From Lithospermum erythrorhizon (lineage: Eukaryota; Streptophyta; Magnoliopsida; Boraginales; Boraginaceae), in NCBI GenBank assembly GCA_019722365.1, contig JADFUC010000071.1, positions 124,001-188,000 on the forward strand: a stretch of DNA of 64,000 nt, in the 5' to 3' direction. A program made the position numbers and the translations under genes. Below are positions 12,161 through 24,734 of the stretch, in pieces; positions within the stretch are counted from its first letter, which is position 1; the number at the start of each line of letters is the position of its first letter. Under the pieces are notes generated by a model. The model saw only the letters and a list, made by a program, of their open reading frames with translations, did no database searches and had not been told where the DNA came from.

Positions 12161-12992
12161 GTGAAAGCTTTTGAGGATTTCGACACGCGATGGAGTGGGA
12201 CTGACACGCATTGGTGCTCTTGGATGTTATGATTTTACTGACTTACTTCTTGTTGATTATGTTGTTTTACTTGAATGAACATTTAATTATGTGTAGTTGA
12301 TGTTTTATGAATATATGTACTTTAGTATATATATATGTTTGATCTCTGCATTTAATGTTTAAATAAGAGGCCATCATGTAAGTATGAATAGTTCTTACTC
12401 ATATTTATATTATCGATTATGCATATGGTTATTGATTATGCATAACCTCTTATATATAAAATGTGATTATATATGTTTGGATACCATTCGCAGATTTCAG
12501 ATTCACTCAAGCTTCTTCGCAGCCTTACCTTTTTTCTCTATGGACGGACATTTTTATGCTCCAGGTTTTTATTGTTTGTCGAGGTTGCAAAGGAGTTGCT
12601 TGGCAAAGCCATTGACAAGATCGTGAAAGTAGACAGCGGTGGCTAAGAGTCAACAAATTCTTCATCTATTGATTTCGCTTTGTTTATCTTCAAACTTATG
12701 CTGAATTGAGTAGAGTCATGTTGTAACGGCTATTGGTTGGCCATGACGTATTTGGAGATTATAGTCAGTTATGATGTTTGGTTGTATTACTAAAACCTTG
12801 ACGCATGATCGCTTGGATGTTGCGTTTTTAGTGGGCGCGTCAGTTGGTTCATCCCACGACAAAAGTGTTTGGCTTAGTATTAATATCAAATCAAGTATTT
12901 TTATGTTGTTATTCATCGATTGATCAGTGTTCAAAAGTTGTGGATTACGATCCTAACCTCGTATGTTTCTATCTCTGGAATGGGTCGTTACA

Positions 12993-13200
12993 CTACCCGT
13001 CTACCACACATATTCTTTATTCTACATTATTTTGAAAGGAAAAAAGATTTGAGAAAAAATATTTTTTGTGTAGGTTGAATGTGTTAGAAACCATTATCTA
13101 AAGTTCTAACTAATGTACGGTTGTTTATGACACTTTGTTATAACAAAATTTGACAGTTTATTTTATTAAATCATTGTAAGCGACCATCGGGGAGAGTGTC
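12993..13200 (+). mobile_element. Right half of the split copia leader repeat
   Basis: This segment matches 26725-26920. Shared blocks are CCACACATATT.TTTATTCTACATT, AAAAGATTTGAGA.AAAATATTT, AACTAATGTA, GACACTTTGTTATAACAA and GAGAGTGTCA. It is the continuation of 9990-10310. Confidence 0.65.
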
Positions 13201-15511
13201 ACGTAAGTGGATAGTACTCGTGAGGAAATTTCACTGCTTACTAGATCGGGAGCAATGCTGCAGAAAGCGTAAGTCCTTATTTGGAATAGTCATCTTATAG
13301 TAAAATCATTCACCGAACAAGCTTCCCCTGTAGATTGGCGCAAGTTTCACTTAAACGGTTACCATCTGCGGGTGTTTTATTTTTGCATCGCTTATTTTCT
13401 ATCGCCTTTACCGTGTCGCCCAAGGTTATAATTATTGGTCTAACAACGTGTTCGCAGTATCTATTTCACCGCTGAACACCAACAAGCCGTATCAAAGCTG
13501 GCGCCGACATACATAAATGAGATCCTTGTAATTTGTAAAGTAGATGGAAGAAGTGTACAATGTCGTCAATTAACTCACGGATCAAATTATGCTTATCAAA
13601 AGGTGTAATGGTCGCTATTCGAGATCTGTGGTACGAAGACATAGAAAACTATTTTATTAGGTTGGACTCATCCTCAACTAATATTAACCGATAGCACTAT
13701 GATTCTAGAAACCGAATCGAAACGGATCAGAAATCAATACGAAGCCTCAATGGAAAATTCGAAGGTCTTGGATTTAAATACGTAGTTAAGGTGGAACATA
13801 AATGTTGAGTATATCGATTCAACTTTGCATTGAAGCATTAAAGAAGCTGGGAAACTCTGCTTGTAGAGCTCAAGAAACCGCTAACAAATTGGTAGGTTGC
13901 CTCCAACTTCTCACCACCAAAATTAGAATCGGAGAACAAAGGAAGAGACACTCATCATCAGCTTAGCTATCGCCCAAGGAGATATCTAAATTAATTCTAT
14001 GATCTGAGAAACGATGTCCAAGAAAAGATTGTCAAAAAGATACTTGGGATCTCTTCCCAAGAGATTCAACTCCTAAGCGGGCCGCTATAGAAGAAAGCGA
14101 ACGACATTCTATCATGAAGGTTGATAAGCTAATCGTCTCTTATCGCATTCAAACGCCTCGACGCATCAAAGCTCAAAGCAGAAAGACCGCAACACCGCTA
14201 AACCACATATCAAATACGCTTGTCCAAAAGATGGTACCTACAAGACACAAATATTAAAAAGGGACTGGATCAGCAAGCTACAGAGATTTAATGTCAAGAA
14301 TGTGATGGTTATGGTCATATTCAGATTCAATGTCCACATTTTTCACAAAAGAAGTGTAATGCTACCTCAAGCATACGAATGCAGTGTTAAACATAAGAGC
14401 ATCATCGAATTTTGTTGCATTCAAAGCCAAAGCCATTTTGGAATTCCCATATGAATCTGTTTCTAAAGCGAAAGTAGTAAATGGCGAAGAGAGATGATCA
14501 TCAAGGATTACTGAGTAAGACAAACACCATGTTCAACTATCGTACTCAAGTCATAAAGGTGATCCCAAGCGTACAAGAGAGAAAAAGAACTCTTATTGAT
14601 GGAAAATAATAAGATGTTAACCGTCAACTCTAAATTAAAGAAGAATGTTGATGATTATCCAATTAAATTGAATATACTGGTAAAATCTATACTTCTATGT
14701 TCACCCTTAGATTTCTAAGTCAATAATTCCCTTCCCGGCCGGGCCTAAATGACCATTCAGTGTGGATATGTCATTGAGAATGCGCTAAAGAATCTAAGTT
14801 TGTTCCGTATGTAAAAGTTAAGGCATCCCAACTTTTATACTAAATGTCACAATATCCGGTCTAACAACTAGTCAGTCCCATGTTAAAGCACAACTCAAGA
14901 ACAAAAAGAAGAAGAGATGGGTCTTTGCTATCACTCGTGAGCATCAGCTATATAAGACCATATTGTTTCAAACTCTATGGAAAGAGTATTCATAAACATG
15001 GTCCCATTCTATATTCCTAATTATGAAATCAGACATCATAAGGAAACGGAAGTCATGCGGTCGATTCTAGCGCGTACTCTCAACACAATTAATAGAAAAT
15101 CAAGAATAATTATCGAGGTAATTCGCCGCTAAGTAGTAAAGCGGAAAGATCAAGTGGATCTTTGAAGAGCTAAAAAAGAAGCAAAAGCCAATGTTGTCTC
15201 TATTTCGTATCTTTAATCAAATTGCGGTTCATTAAAGGAACATGCTCATAACGGACTGACATGCGTAGTTTCAATGAACATGCTGAGTTTCTACTACCAT
15301 TAAGGACTTTAATAATGATAAAGAATTGAAAAATTCATCATTTATTATAAGGTGGGTTGATTTTTTTTGGGAAGAGAGATATTTATCAATCGAGATTGTG
15401 TTTCACAACAAAATATCGCCTAAAAAGCGGGAGTTTGTTGGTTTTGGTCGGGTTAAATTATTTTTGTTCCTAGTAAAACTCCTGAACACTGGCTGGGATC
15501 AAGTGTCAAAA
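13201..15511 (+). pseudogene. Decayed copia gag (CCHC zinc knuckle) and following pol debris
   Basis: At 14292-14333 the plus strand reads CQECDGYGHIQIQC, a complete CX2CX4HX4C zinc knuckle of the type found in plant copia gag proteins, where it binds the element's RNA. Upstream sequence (about 13500-14280) has no continuous frame but is the expected place of the gag body. Around 15160-15300 a lysine-rich stretch followed by a valine/serine-rich segment may be integrase debris; this is weak. Dense stops and frameshifts make it a pseudogene. It precedes an LTR copy at 15512. Confidence 0.6.
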
Positions 15512-16055
15512 TGTTGAAATATGAAGACCAAATTTAGTCAAAGCGTAGAGACTGGGAAAGAAGTGTCGGGCTCACAAAGTCCCGACCTCAAGCCCCGAGA
15601 AAACGGAGGCTCGATATTTCAAGAAAGGTGTCCAGCAGAAGTACTAAACCCCGACTGGCGTCCTCGACGCGCTCCGGACGCAGCTATTTTCGAGGCGGTT
15701 TTCGAGACCTTTTGGCCCGGCGTTTCCTATTCGGTTCGGGGATTTTGTACATCAGAATGCTATATATGAAAGTGTTGGCGAAGTCTCTAAGGCTGGGAAA
15801 TACCACCAACCTCTAGCTTGGCTGAAATCAACCTCAGAGGTTAATACTGAGAGTTTATTTTTATTCTGGGAATTATGAGAGTTTATTATAAATTTTAAAG
15901 TGGTACAGGAAAGAGATTTTAATTTTCGCATTATTTTCTCTCTGCCTCATATGTGAATTAGTGTTATATCATCTATTTTACTCATTGCTTTCGCATCTCG
16001 GGCTTTAATCGAGCTTATTGTCAATTATGGTATCGCTGCAGGCATTCCCAATAAC
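15512..16055 (+). mobile_element. Copia-type LTR copy
   Basis: It begins with TGTTGAAATATGAAGACCAA, a typical TG start, just after GATCAAGTGTCAAAA, which could be a decayed polypurine tract. The body matches 25745-26458: AAACGGAGGC, a TTTCCTATTCGG block, TATATATGA (TATA, near 15759-15767), AATACCACCAACC, then GAAATCAACCTCAGAGGTTAATA. It ends near ATTGTCAATTATGGTATCGC. A preceding polypurine tract would make it a 3' LTR of the gag-bearing element, but a 5' LTR of another copy cannot be excluded. Confidence 0.6.
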
Positions 16056-16332
16056 GATCGTGAGCTATGCTCAGGGACGCCGATACCAAGAATTGGTATC
16101 GAAAGAGGTTTCACGATCGAAGGCTATTCAGTCAGATGCATCAGTTTGAGCATTGGTTGACACAAGGTATGCTGGTCACCGTATAATTAATTGCAAAGAT
16201 GTAGATTGACTCTCGGATGGTTTAAATTATTGAAATCAAATTTTAACGGATTCCCTTTATTGTGTCCGCTGCGACAATTGTATCAATTCCGTCAATTTGG
16301 GCTTAAAACTAATACCGGAACTTGTTCAAATT
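16056..16332 (+). other. Retroelement leader remnant
   Basis: Sequence between two LTR-like blocks, similar in part to 2366-2560 (GAAGGCTAT...TATAATTAA...TAGATTGACT). No coding signal. Confidence 0.4.
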
Positions 16333-17199
16333 TTAGTAACGGTATATTACTAGTGCTGGGTTCTCGATAATTCAAGGGTTATGAGCGATTGCTAGATCTT
16401 ACTTCATTAATCGTTATAATAATAGTAATTGGTCTATTATTATTATACAACTTACTATTATCCGAAATTCTTGCGTCACACATACAAATGATATTCTAAT
16501 ATTTCATGAATGAAGCAACGACTCAGATATCAGAAACGGTTTCTAATATTTATATATTGCCAAATATATATGTCGATAAATATCAATCTGCTTAAACTCG
16601 CAAAGTTTTTAATCAATTAAGTTAATTACATCATTTAATAACTCGATAAGTTATCTCGATAGTATCCCCGTTAGTATTTTAATTGACTGTTGCTACTAAA
16701 ATAGAACACTCACTAGTAACTCATTATTTAATTAGATACCATAACGGCCTAATTAAGTTTTAACGAGCTTAAACCGATTTCTTAACGAAGCCGCTTAACG
16801 AAATGAATTTTGGACTGTATTTAAGAGATTAGATTCTTTTCATGACTACAAGAATCATAAAATATCCACCCCTCACATAAATTCTCCTCCCTTAGCGAAT
16901 TGGAAGATTTTCTTCCACCTCTCATTTCATCTCAAACTCTGCTAAAGTTCAAGTTCTCGTCTGCTTTCTCAGCGCTGCTCAATCTAGACGGTTATTCTTT
17001 CGCGCCGAACAAGCATCGAGAGGATCTTTATGGGCAATCACACAGGCTTTTCGTGGGGAATTTGGGTTCACTGTCACAGAATGAAGAATTCCCCGTGATT
17101 CATACATTTGTATTTTTATGTTTAGATTAATTTACATTATTGCACCTGGATGTATGAATTGGTGTTCATCACGATTAAATTCTATACTAGATTCTAACA
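16333..17199 (+). mobile_element. 5' LTR of plus-strand copia element
   Basis: About 865 bp resembling 23885-24734 along its length. Shared blocks include GTTATAATAATAGTAAT, TTAGTATTTTAATTGACT, GTAACTCATTATTTAATT, GAATTGGAAGATTTTCTTCCAC and CATACATTTGTATTTT. The right end TTCTAACA is followed by TGGCCTCTGAGCC (about 17203-17215), which differs from the initiator-Met primer site TGGTATCAGAGCC at only a few positions. The left edge is approximate. Confidence 0.7.
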
Positions 17200-17202
17200 A
17201 GC

Positions 17203-17215
17203 TGGCCTCTGAGCC
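17203..17215 (+). promoter_or_regulatory. Primer binding site, initiator-Met type, decayed
   Basis: TGGCCTCTGAGCC starts three bases after the LTR end TTCTAACA. The plant copia consensus is TGGTATCAGAGCC, complementary to the 3' end of initiator methionine tRNA. Confidence 0.55.
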
Positions 17216-20200
17216 TACTTCCAAGTTTAATGTATTTTATCTAGTTTCGATCACAAGGCTGACATAGTCGTTTAGTTAATTTTTGATTATTTCATGATTT
17301 ATATATTCAATTGATGAATATATAATATGAAAAAATCAATCTATTTTAATATGTTTCATGGCCGGAATCATCACTTCATTTATTGATTTTGACGATTTGA
17401 AGCTTTATTTAATTGCTTCAATTTAAAATTGATTTAAAATTGATTAATTTGCATTTTAATTGCAACCATTTTCGATTTGTAGTGAGGTTTAGGAAATTTC
17501 TTTAAATGAACCTGTGTTCTCGACCCTTTGGAGGTTCATGCCAGCTTTTGGGTGCACTTTTTTGAATTTTTTAAGATTCAAAAAATCGTTGAATTTCTGG
17601 ACGCTGCTTAATAAAAACTAGAAGTGTTTTTGATAAACCACCACTGACTTGTTCAATAATGATATTTTGATGTTCGATGAAAAATCCTGTAATTTTTCAA
17701 TTTTTGAGCCTCCAAATCGCTTTTATAAAAGTTGCCACTCAATCCTGAAAACTCAAATCAAATGAATTACTAAAAATCGTCGCCGATCCAGCCGAACGGC
17801 CTCCTGTGCGCCAATGTCCGGTTCCGCCGGCGAAGTTTACTGTGGTGGCCGGGAGGTCGGGCGGTTTTGGTCGCTGAAGTTCGGCCGTCCTTTTAGAAAA
17901 CCCTAAACGATTTTACGTAATTGTTTTTGTTTTAAAATCTATCAGTAATTATTAATTTCGGTTTTAAATGTTAAATCATAAATTTTGTCATTAAGACGTC
18001 AAGATATACCTGAATGACATTAAATTTGATTTATATTTCCTTTCAAAATTATTTTCTATTAATTGGATAATTTTTGAAAATATTTTCACGATAACTTTTA
18101 AATTAAATTTTGAGTTAATACTTGTAAGTAATTATTCCATAATTTAAGAGGTTGGTAATTATTGTAATAATTAATATTAATTTATAAAGTAATATATTTA
18201 AATTGGGACTGTACATTAATTGATAATTAATTGGTAAATATAACGGTAATTAATTAGTCAATTAGCGAACAAAATTATTTTCATTTCATTTAATATATGC
18301 ATATTGTATTTATTTGTTTTAATTTTTTTGCCAGCATATATATTAATACATGGAAACGGAAATTGAAAGGATTGATATTTAATTCGGTGATTTTTCCGGT
18401 TCACAGATCAGATTAAGCCAGATATGACCTGAGTCATATTATTTTATTTTATTTAATTTTCTTGTTTCTCCCACAAGCCAGCATTGCCTGCTGGGACAAG
18501 GTATTTGAATCAGAATTCAAGACGGAGCTCGCGGAGATTCCGTGTCTTTGGGTTACGCTAAATCGTAATAGTCAAACGTTAGTTTCATGTTTTGAAAACA
18601 GAATAAATGGCTATCACACGCTTTGAATGTGCATTACTTGTTTTATTTTCTGCGTTGTACATATTCTTGATTATGTGCTACTTATCAGATGGTAAAAATA
18701 AAAGCAAGTAATACCAATCTCTACCCACTTTAAAATCTCTTGGCCAGACGTTTCACTTTGAAAAGTCATGGAAAATCTGCATTATCCGGACACACGCGGT
18801 GTGTTAGCGCTTTGCACTTGATACATGACAATGGATCATGTTGTTGATTTTACCAACGCTGCTGGCTGATGATTCCGCACTTGGTTTAATCGTACGGCAA
18901 CCTGGTTGCCTGAGATATTAAAAGTCGGAAGATCTTGAATAGTATGCTCACGACACAAAGAGTTATGTAGTTTTACATAATTGGTTGATAACCTACTATT
19001 ATATCAATTCAAAATGTACGCAGGTCAGCTGCTCGATTTTAAGTATAATAGGTCTCTCGATACTAATATATTTCATGGTATTTGAAGTATTAGTATTTAC
19101 TTTTACAATTTATTTGTAATTGGTTTAGCATGATAGCTTTATCAGTCTGTTTGTCTTATTTACTATTCTTGTAGAATTATAATGGCAATTTCACGACTAC
19201 TACTCATCCTGTAACTCGCTCAAACTACATTAACTCGACGTAATAGCAAAATTTTGGAGACGGGTCTCGTGAGTTGAAGGGTTGTCTTCAAGTTGCACGA
19301 GATTGAATACTGCCTTGTATAAAGGAATTCTATAAGATCTTCCTGGGACACCGACACAGACGCTCTCAAGAATACGAAGCCGTATGCAAGACTCCCCTAA
19401 ACGCGAAGTGTCTTACGCCACTGACTTTGTTTGTGCCTCGTGCTCAGACATACCAGGTATCATGTGTATGACATCTATCAAAAGCCTTGAGTGAACCTAT
19501 GAATGTCAATGGTAAAATAATAAACTTTTCATGCCTTATCGATCGGCAGCCGAAATATCGGCAATTTCGACGCAGACTGAGGGATCGCCAGCCGCGCAGA
19601 CCTCTGGATGCAGATAAGTCTTTAAGCTAGAGTTCTTTTATCACCACGTAGATCCGCTTAGTCGATATGTCGGTGTACATCAAAGTGCTATAAAGTTATG
19701 TATGCGTCGATCAAGCCTCACAAATTCATAAATAAAATAACTATTGTTTATGCTAATGAATTTGTGGATAACAAGAGGTCTTCTCTCGCTTTACCGGCGT
19801 TGCTCTAGCGCAGAACGCCAGCGTAGTAGGCGTGGTGTTCGCAGACATTCAGCCATCGCAAACTCAAGTGGTCATCGAAAGGGCTCACAGAGGGAAATCT
19901 AATCGAGAGGGGAAATGGTTATCAAACACCAAGCCTAAAGCGTACGTGATATTATTCAAGCTCAGAGAACTTAATTCTACTTCGCCATGCTACACCACAA
20001 GGGGTTCTCATATCGTCATAATGATAGAACCAAGTCGCCAGACGACTCGGAAGCAGGGAGATGATCTACGCTGGGAGCTGGGCGGGCCATGTCGCGCCCT
20101 CAGAGGATCCACGCCTTAAATTCTCTCCCACGGGCCTTTGCTTTTGAACTTATCTCCGGTTTACTATGGTGTACCCCGCAATTTGAGTGAATATTTATTT

Positions 20201-21540
20201 CGCTTTTCTCTGCTTTTGAAATCGAATTTTAATTTCTATTTTTCATTTTCACGATCCTCATGAATTCTAGGATCACCGCGAATCGGGTATTTGGCATCTT
20301 CATTTTAGATACGATGATTGAGTCATATAACATAAACTTAAACGGAATGCTCTCACGACTAAAACCGCATATTACCTATTCATCAGTAGACAGTCATATT
20401 AATTTAGGTCCACCAAGAAAACTCCCACCAAAGGGATACTGGCAATTAGTCATGAATCATACGATAAGCTAATCTTGCTAGTTTTGGCAAATGATCAAAT
20501 CATCTCTTCACTGATTCAGACGAAAGTAAGTGATTTTATCGGGGATCATATAATCCGATGTATGGCCAATGAACACATCTCAAGTAAGAGGAGGTTATAA
20601 ATTCATTTAATATATTGCATCATGATTACAGATACGTTTCGTGTATCTCATTGAGACACAAACACAAGTCCTTTCGAGAAATAGCTTCCAAATAGAAGAT
20701 AAAACCAATATACAAAGATTCTCCGGTCCGATGGTGGTGGAGAATATTGAGTCACGAAGTTCAATACTCATCTTAGAGAGCGCGTATTGCTTCACAACTC
20801 ACTCCGGCAGAACGCCACAACATAAATTGGGCGCCGACCGAAGTTTATAAATCGAACCCTTCTTTGATAGCAGTCGCTCCATGACAGCCTAGTCGATCTA
20901 CCAAGCACTGGGATATGCACTTCTAAAACAATGACACTTTACCTTAAAACAAATGTCCAACAAAGTCAAGTAGAGAAAACTCCCCTAATGAACTGGTGGG
21001 TTTCGGGGAAGATTCCCAAGTTATTTTCTCTGTGATTCGGGGTCAGGAAACTTATGCTGTTAAATTAACAAAGGATAAACTTGCGCCCAAACCATAAATA
21101 TTATTTCCTTACATATGATATCCAAAGGAAATGTTTGGTTACTACTTCTACCCAAAGTACGAGAATAAAGAGACAAGAAGCAGTTCCTTGAAAAGGAATA
21201 TCTGCTCGTATGACTAAGAATGGTGTTCATCTCTAATGCCTCAAGTTGATTTAAGTCAACGCCGATGATCTAATACGAAGCATCCGACGCACAAGAATTG
21301 GCACCTCTTTCATGTAAGATCCAGCCTCCCCGATCCACAAGAAGTTATGGAAGAACCAACCTGTGAGACCAAATGTGATCGCCACGAACTTGTTTGCATG
21401 CCAAGCCTTCATCATTGAAAAGCTGACGAGCCCACTTTATAAAGTTAGTTTTATGAATAGCAAGGATGCCGATTGCATGGCAAATAACCATGCACCAGAA
21501 GGGATTCTATGTACCGTAACAAGGTTTCGTCCTTGTCAGA
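17216..21540 (+). mobile_element. Internal 5' part of the copia element, gag-protease-integrase not recognisable
   Basis: Between the primer site and the RT remnant lie about 4.3 kb. The first 1.3 kb is AT-rich with a CG-rich patch (17790-17900), probably leader. The rest should hold gag, protease and integrase, but I could not recognise motifs in any frame. Short open frames (e.g. 19832-20119, 20260-20472) show no domain. Nested insertions may be present. Confidence 0.4.
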
Positions 21541-22980
21541 TTTCACTGGGTTCGCCTCATTGAACGTGAAATGGGTATTTGGGCATAACATAAAAAGACG
21601 GAAACGCCGATGTTTTCAAAGTTGTGACTAGAGCGAAAGGTTTCCAAACAAGTTCACGGGCGCTGACTATGACGAAACCTACTCGCTGTCAAGCGCTAAC
21701 TAATCGATAATCTTAGCTATCACGTGATTTCATGACTACGAATATGGCAAACGGATGCAAAGAACGCCTCCCGAATGGAAATTTAGAGGAAGATGCTGTA
21801 TACGGCGCAACCTCCAGTTTACATGTCCTAAAAGACTCCAAGCAAAGTTTATTTAAGTCAGAAAGGGTCCATTTATGGTCTTAAGCAGCATCCCGTAGTT
21901 GGAATCTACGTTTATCAATCAATTAAAGATTTTGGTTTCATCAAGAACCAAGAAGAGTCTCTGTGTATGCCAAAGGCGTAAAAATGGGAGTTACGATCAT
22001 TCCTCCATAGTCCTCATATTTTATTTATTATTACTTATCATTGAAACAACGAGTTACCGAACTCGCCCAAGCGATCGATCGCGGTAAAATGTTTCTCAAC
22101 GGGGCGGACTTAGCGAAGACAATATGCTCGGAATAAAGATCCATCGAGATCAGCCAAAGACAATTGACTTGTCAGATACCTAAGGGGTCACAAGTGCATC
22201 CAGCAGTTCAAATACGAGTGATTCCAAGAAGGGCACTCCCCATTTAGATGGAGTTCAACTCAAATAGAGGCGTTGTCCCAATTACTAGCGCCGAGATGAA
22301 CAAACGGCAGATTTACCTTTACGCCTGCTATAGGATCCAGCATCATGCATGCCATAAGCGATTGCACTCGACGTGTCTTATGCACCGAGTATAACCGCAG
22401 AGATACCAAAGCTAATTCAAAGTAGAACTAATCGAGTCTGGGCGCATCTCTGGAAGTATCCAGGAAGAACTAAAGACGCTTGTATACAAGGAATGACGAG
22501 TTAGTAGTCACCGTGTTGACCACAAGCAAACCCGATTGCAGACAAATCATCGCTCCCACCGGGGTATGTATTTTGTCTCAATCCAAGGAGCAAAATTGGA
22601 GGAGTTCCAAAGCAGTAGCACGCTTCCGATCTCTACTCACGCACTGAGTATATCATAGCCGTCTCAAGCCGCGAAAGAAGCATGTCGGATTAAGAAATTC
22701 GTGGATCAGCCTCGTGTAGTACCTAGCATCAGACCACCGAAAGTTACTAGCGACAATATCGGGAAATATACTGTAATAAAGAACCCCGAGCACATCACAA
22801 ATCCAAGCACGCACTCCGTAAAGATCACCTAATTAGATGCTATCAGAGGCGATATCAAAGTATATAAAGTAGTAAATGTGTGCCAATCAAGTCGACTTTA
22901 CCAAACCACTAAATCGTGAAAAAGATGATGCAGATGCAATGAACATATAGGTCTTAGATGCATGTCGCAGTGTGTTAGCT
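21541..22980 (+). pseudogene. Decayed copia reverse transcriptase and RNase H
   Basis: Plus-strand translation, jumping frames, gives the copia RT-RNase H order. KWVF lies at 21569-21580, then a RAKGF segment, ADYDETYS at about 21660-21685, QTDAKNA and NGNLEED-like pieces at 21745-21800, YGLKQ at 21874-21888, a GFIKNQEES segment at about 21930-21965, and LGIKIHRDQ at about 22125-22150. RNase H follows: CTRPD-like text near 22370, TEYIIAVS near 22642-22665 (normally EAEYIAAS), DNIG near 22751-22762, and RGDIKVYKV near 22850. Multiple frameshifts and stops separate these motifs. The catalytic YVDD box itself is not readable. It lies between the LTR pair, so it belongs to that element. Confidence 0.75.
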
Positions 22981-23884
22981 AATCGAGAGTCAATATGTAT
23001 CTATCAGGTTATGCGAACAAATATCAAATATCAAGGTTTTTATATTAGAGTATATTTGCTTTTATCAAGGCCTATATGTTTATATATTTACATATAATAT
23101 ACATGTACGATCCTCGATGCAGCTGAAAGTTAAAATCCCTAGTTAGTCTATGTTTTCTGCGAGTCACACGAATTGTTGATTATACCTCTTCAAGCCTAGA
23201 AACATGTGATACCTAAAGGCCTCTGGCCGACAGCCGATAGTTAGTGGCGACAAAGATTATACGACTAACACGGCGTTTTGATTGGGTTGATCAAGATTGA
23301 TCACGCTAGCCTCAAGCAGACTAGATTAATTGGCCGGTCCGCGACTGGGGAGTCGTACTTAATCGAACGAATTCATGTAAGATATGTGATAATTGTCCTA
23401 TGATATTTGTTTAGAATTTTAGGTCAATTCTAGACCTACGATATATAACTATCTCCGTGTTATACGAGCTCAGATTGACTATGACCAAACGCTCCGCTCT
23501 TTCGAAGGGATTATAAACGGCATATGTCATCGCCACAACGAGTATAATGACATGTTGATATATCGGGAGGATTTATCCGCCCTGATATACAAGGAAAGAT
23601 CTCAGCCTCTCACACAACAGACCGACTGCCGATGGACGCCATAAATGCTTATTCACCATACCGAAAGTAAAGAAAGCGCGGTGTTTCATGACACACTTCT
23701 ATGGTTAGCCTACTACTATAGATCGCGCATTAAAGGAATCAGAAAAGTAATCGGCCCGCGGCAAAGCTGAGCGTTGAAATCAATGACTGATTCCTTTATC
23801 GCGCCTCGCGACAATCAAGCAGATCAATTCATTTATCGGGTCAAGTTAAATGTGACATCGAACTTAGTGTTCACCTTAGTAATG
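22981..23884 (+). mobile_element. 3' untranslated part of the copia element
   Basis: About 900 bp between RNase H debris and the 3' LTR, with no open frame. The length is like the 3' untranslated region of the minus-strand element at 5544-6420, which suggests related families. No clear polypurine tract remains. Confidence 0.45.
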
Positions 23885-24734
23885 TAAGTATATTACTAGC
23901 GGGTTTTCATGATAATTTGTTGCCATGAAATATCACAGATCTTACTATTAATTGTTATAATAATAGTAATCGGGTCATTATTATTATACAACTTTACTAT
24001 TATTCCGAGCCTGTAAGGTCACACACATACAATGATATTCGAATAATATTTCATGAATGGAAATTAGAATTGTATATCGAAATGAATAATATTTATATAT
24101 TGCTATATATATATATGTCGATGAACATCAATCAAGTTAAACTTGTAAGTTTACACCCAACAAGCAAATTAGATCATTTAATAACTTGATAAGCTATTCG
24201 ATAGTGATTCATTAGTATTTTAATTGACTTGTTGTTAATTGAAATAGAATATCATCAGTAACTCATTATTTAATTGTAGGCTCATAACGGTCTAATTAAG
24301 TTAACGAAGTTAAACCGATTTTTTAACGAAGTCAGCTAACGAGTGAAATTTTGACTTGGTATTTATAGGATTAGGTTTTTCATGACCATAAGAATCAAGT
24401 CCCCACCCCTCAAAGATACCGCCTCTCCCTTCCCTTGTGAATTGGAAGATTTTCTTCCACTTGATATTTCATCCTCAAACTCTAAGAAGTTCAAGTTCTC
24501 GTCTGCTTTCCCTCTCGTGCTGCTCAATCTGTAGGACACCTTTTCGGTGCTGGAACAAGCATTGGAGAGGATCTTGGAGGCAATCACGCTTAGGCTTTTC
24601 GTAACTGTCTAATTACCACAGAATGCTAATTCTCTATTCATACATTTGTATTTTATGTTTAGATTAATTTACATTATTTTGAGAATCGGGATATGAATCG
24701 TGTTCATCATCATTAAATTCATAGATTCTAAACA
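23885..24734 (+). mobile_element. 3' LTR of plus-strand copia element
   Basis: The partner of 16333-17199. A TATA box (GGTATTTATAGG, about 24358-24369) gives plus orientation, and the end TTCTAAACA corresponds to TTCTAACA of the 5' copy. The two copies differ by many substitutions and indels, which points to an old insertion. Confidence 0.7.

Larger units (their letters stand above)
10311..12992 (+). mobile_element. Probable gypsy-type LTR insertion
   Basis: This block separates the two halves of a copia leader repeat (9990-10310 and 12993-13200). Its right end reads GGGTCGTTACA, like the TTACA ends of long gypsy LTRs, and the last kilobase has the look of such LTRs. It holds a long (TA)n tract (11734-11816) and a GC-richer tandem array (about 11936-12160). 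No gag-pol frame is visible. The left end was not located precisely, and no target duplication was confirmed, so solo LTR status is an inference. Confidence 0.4.
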
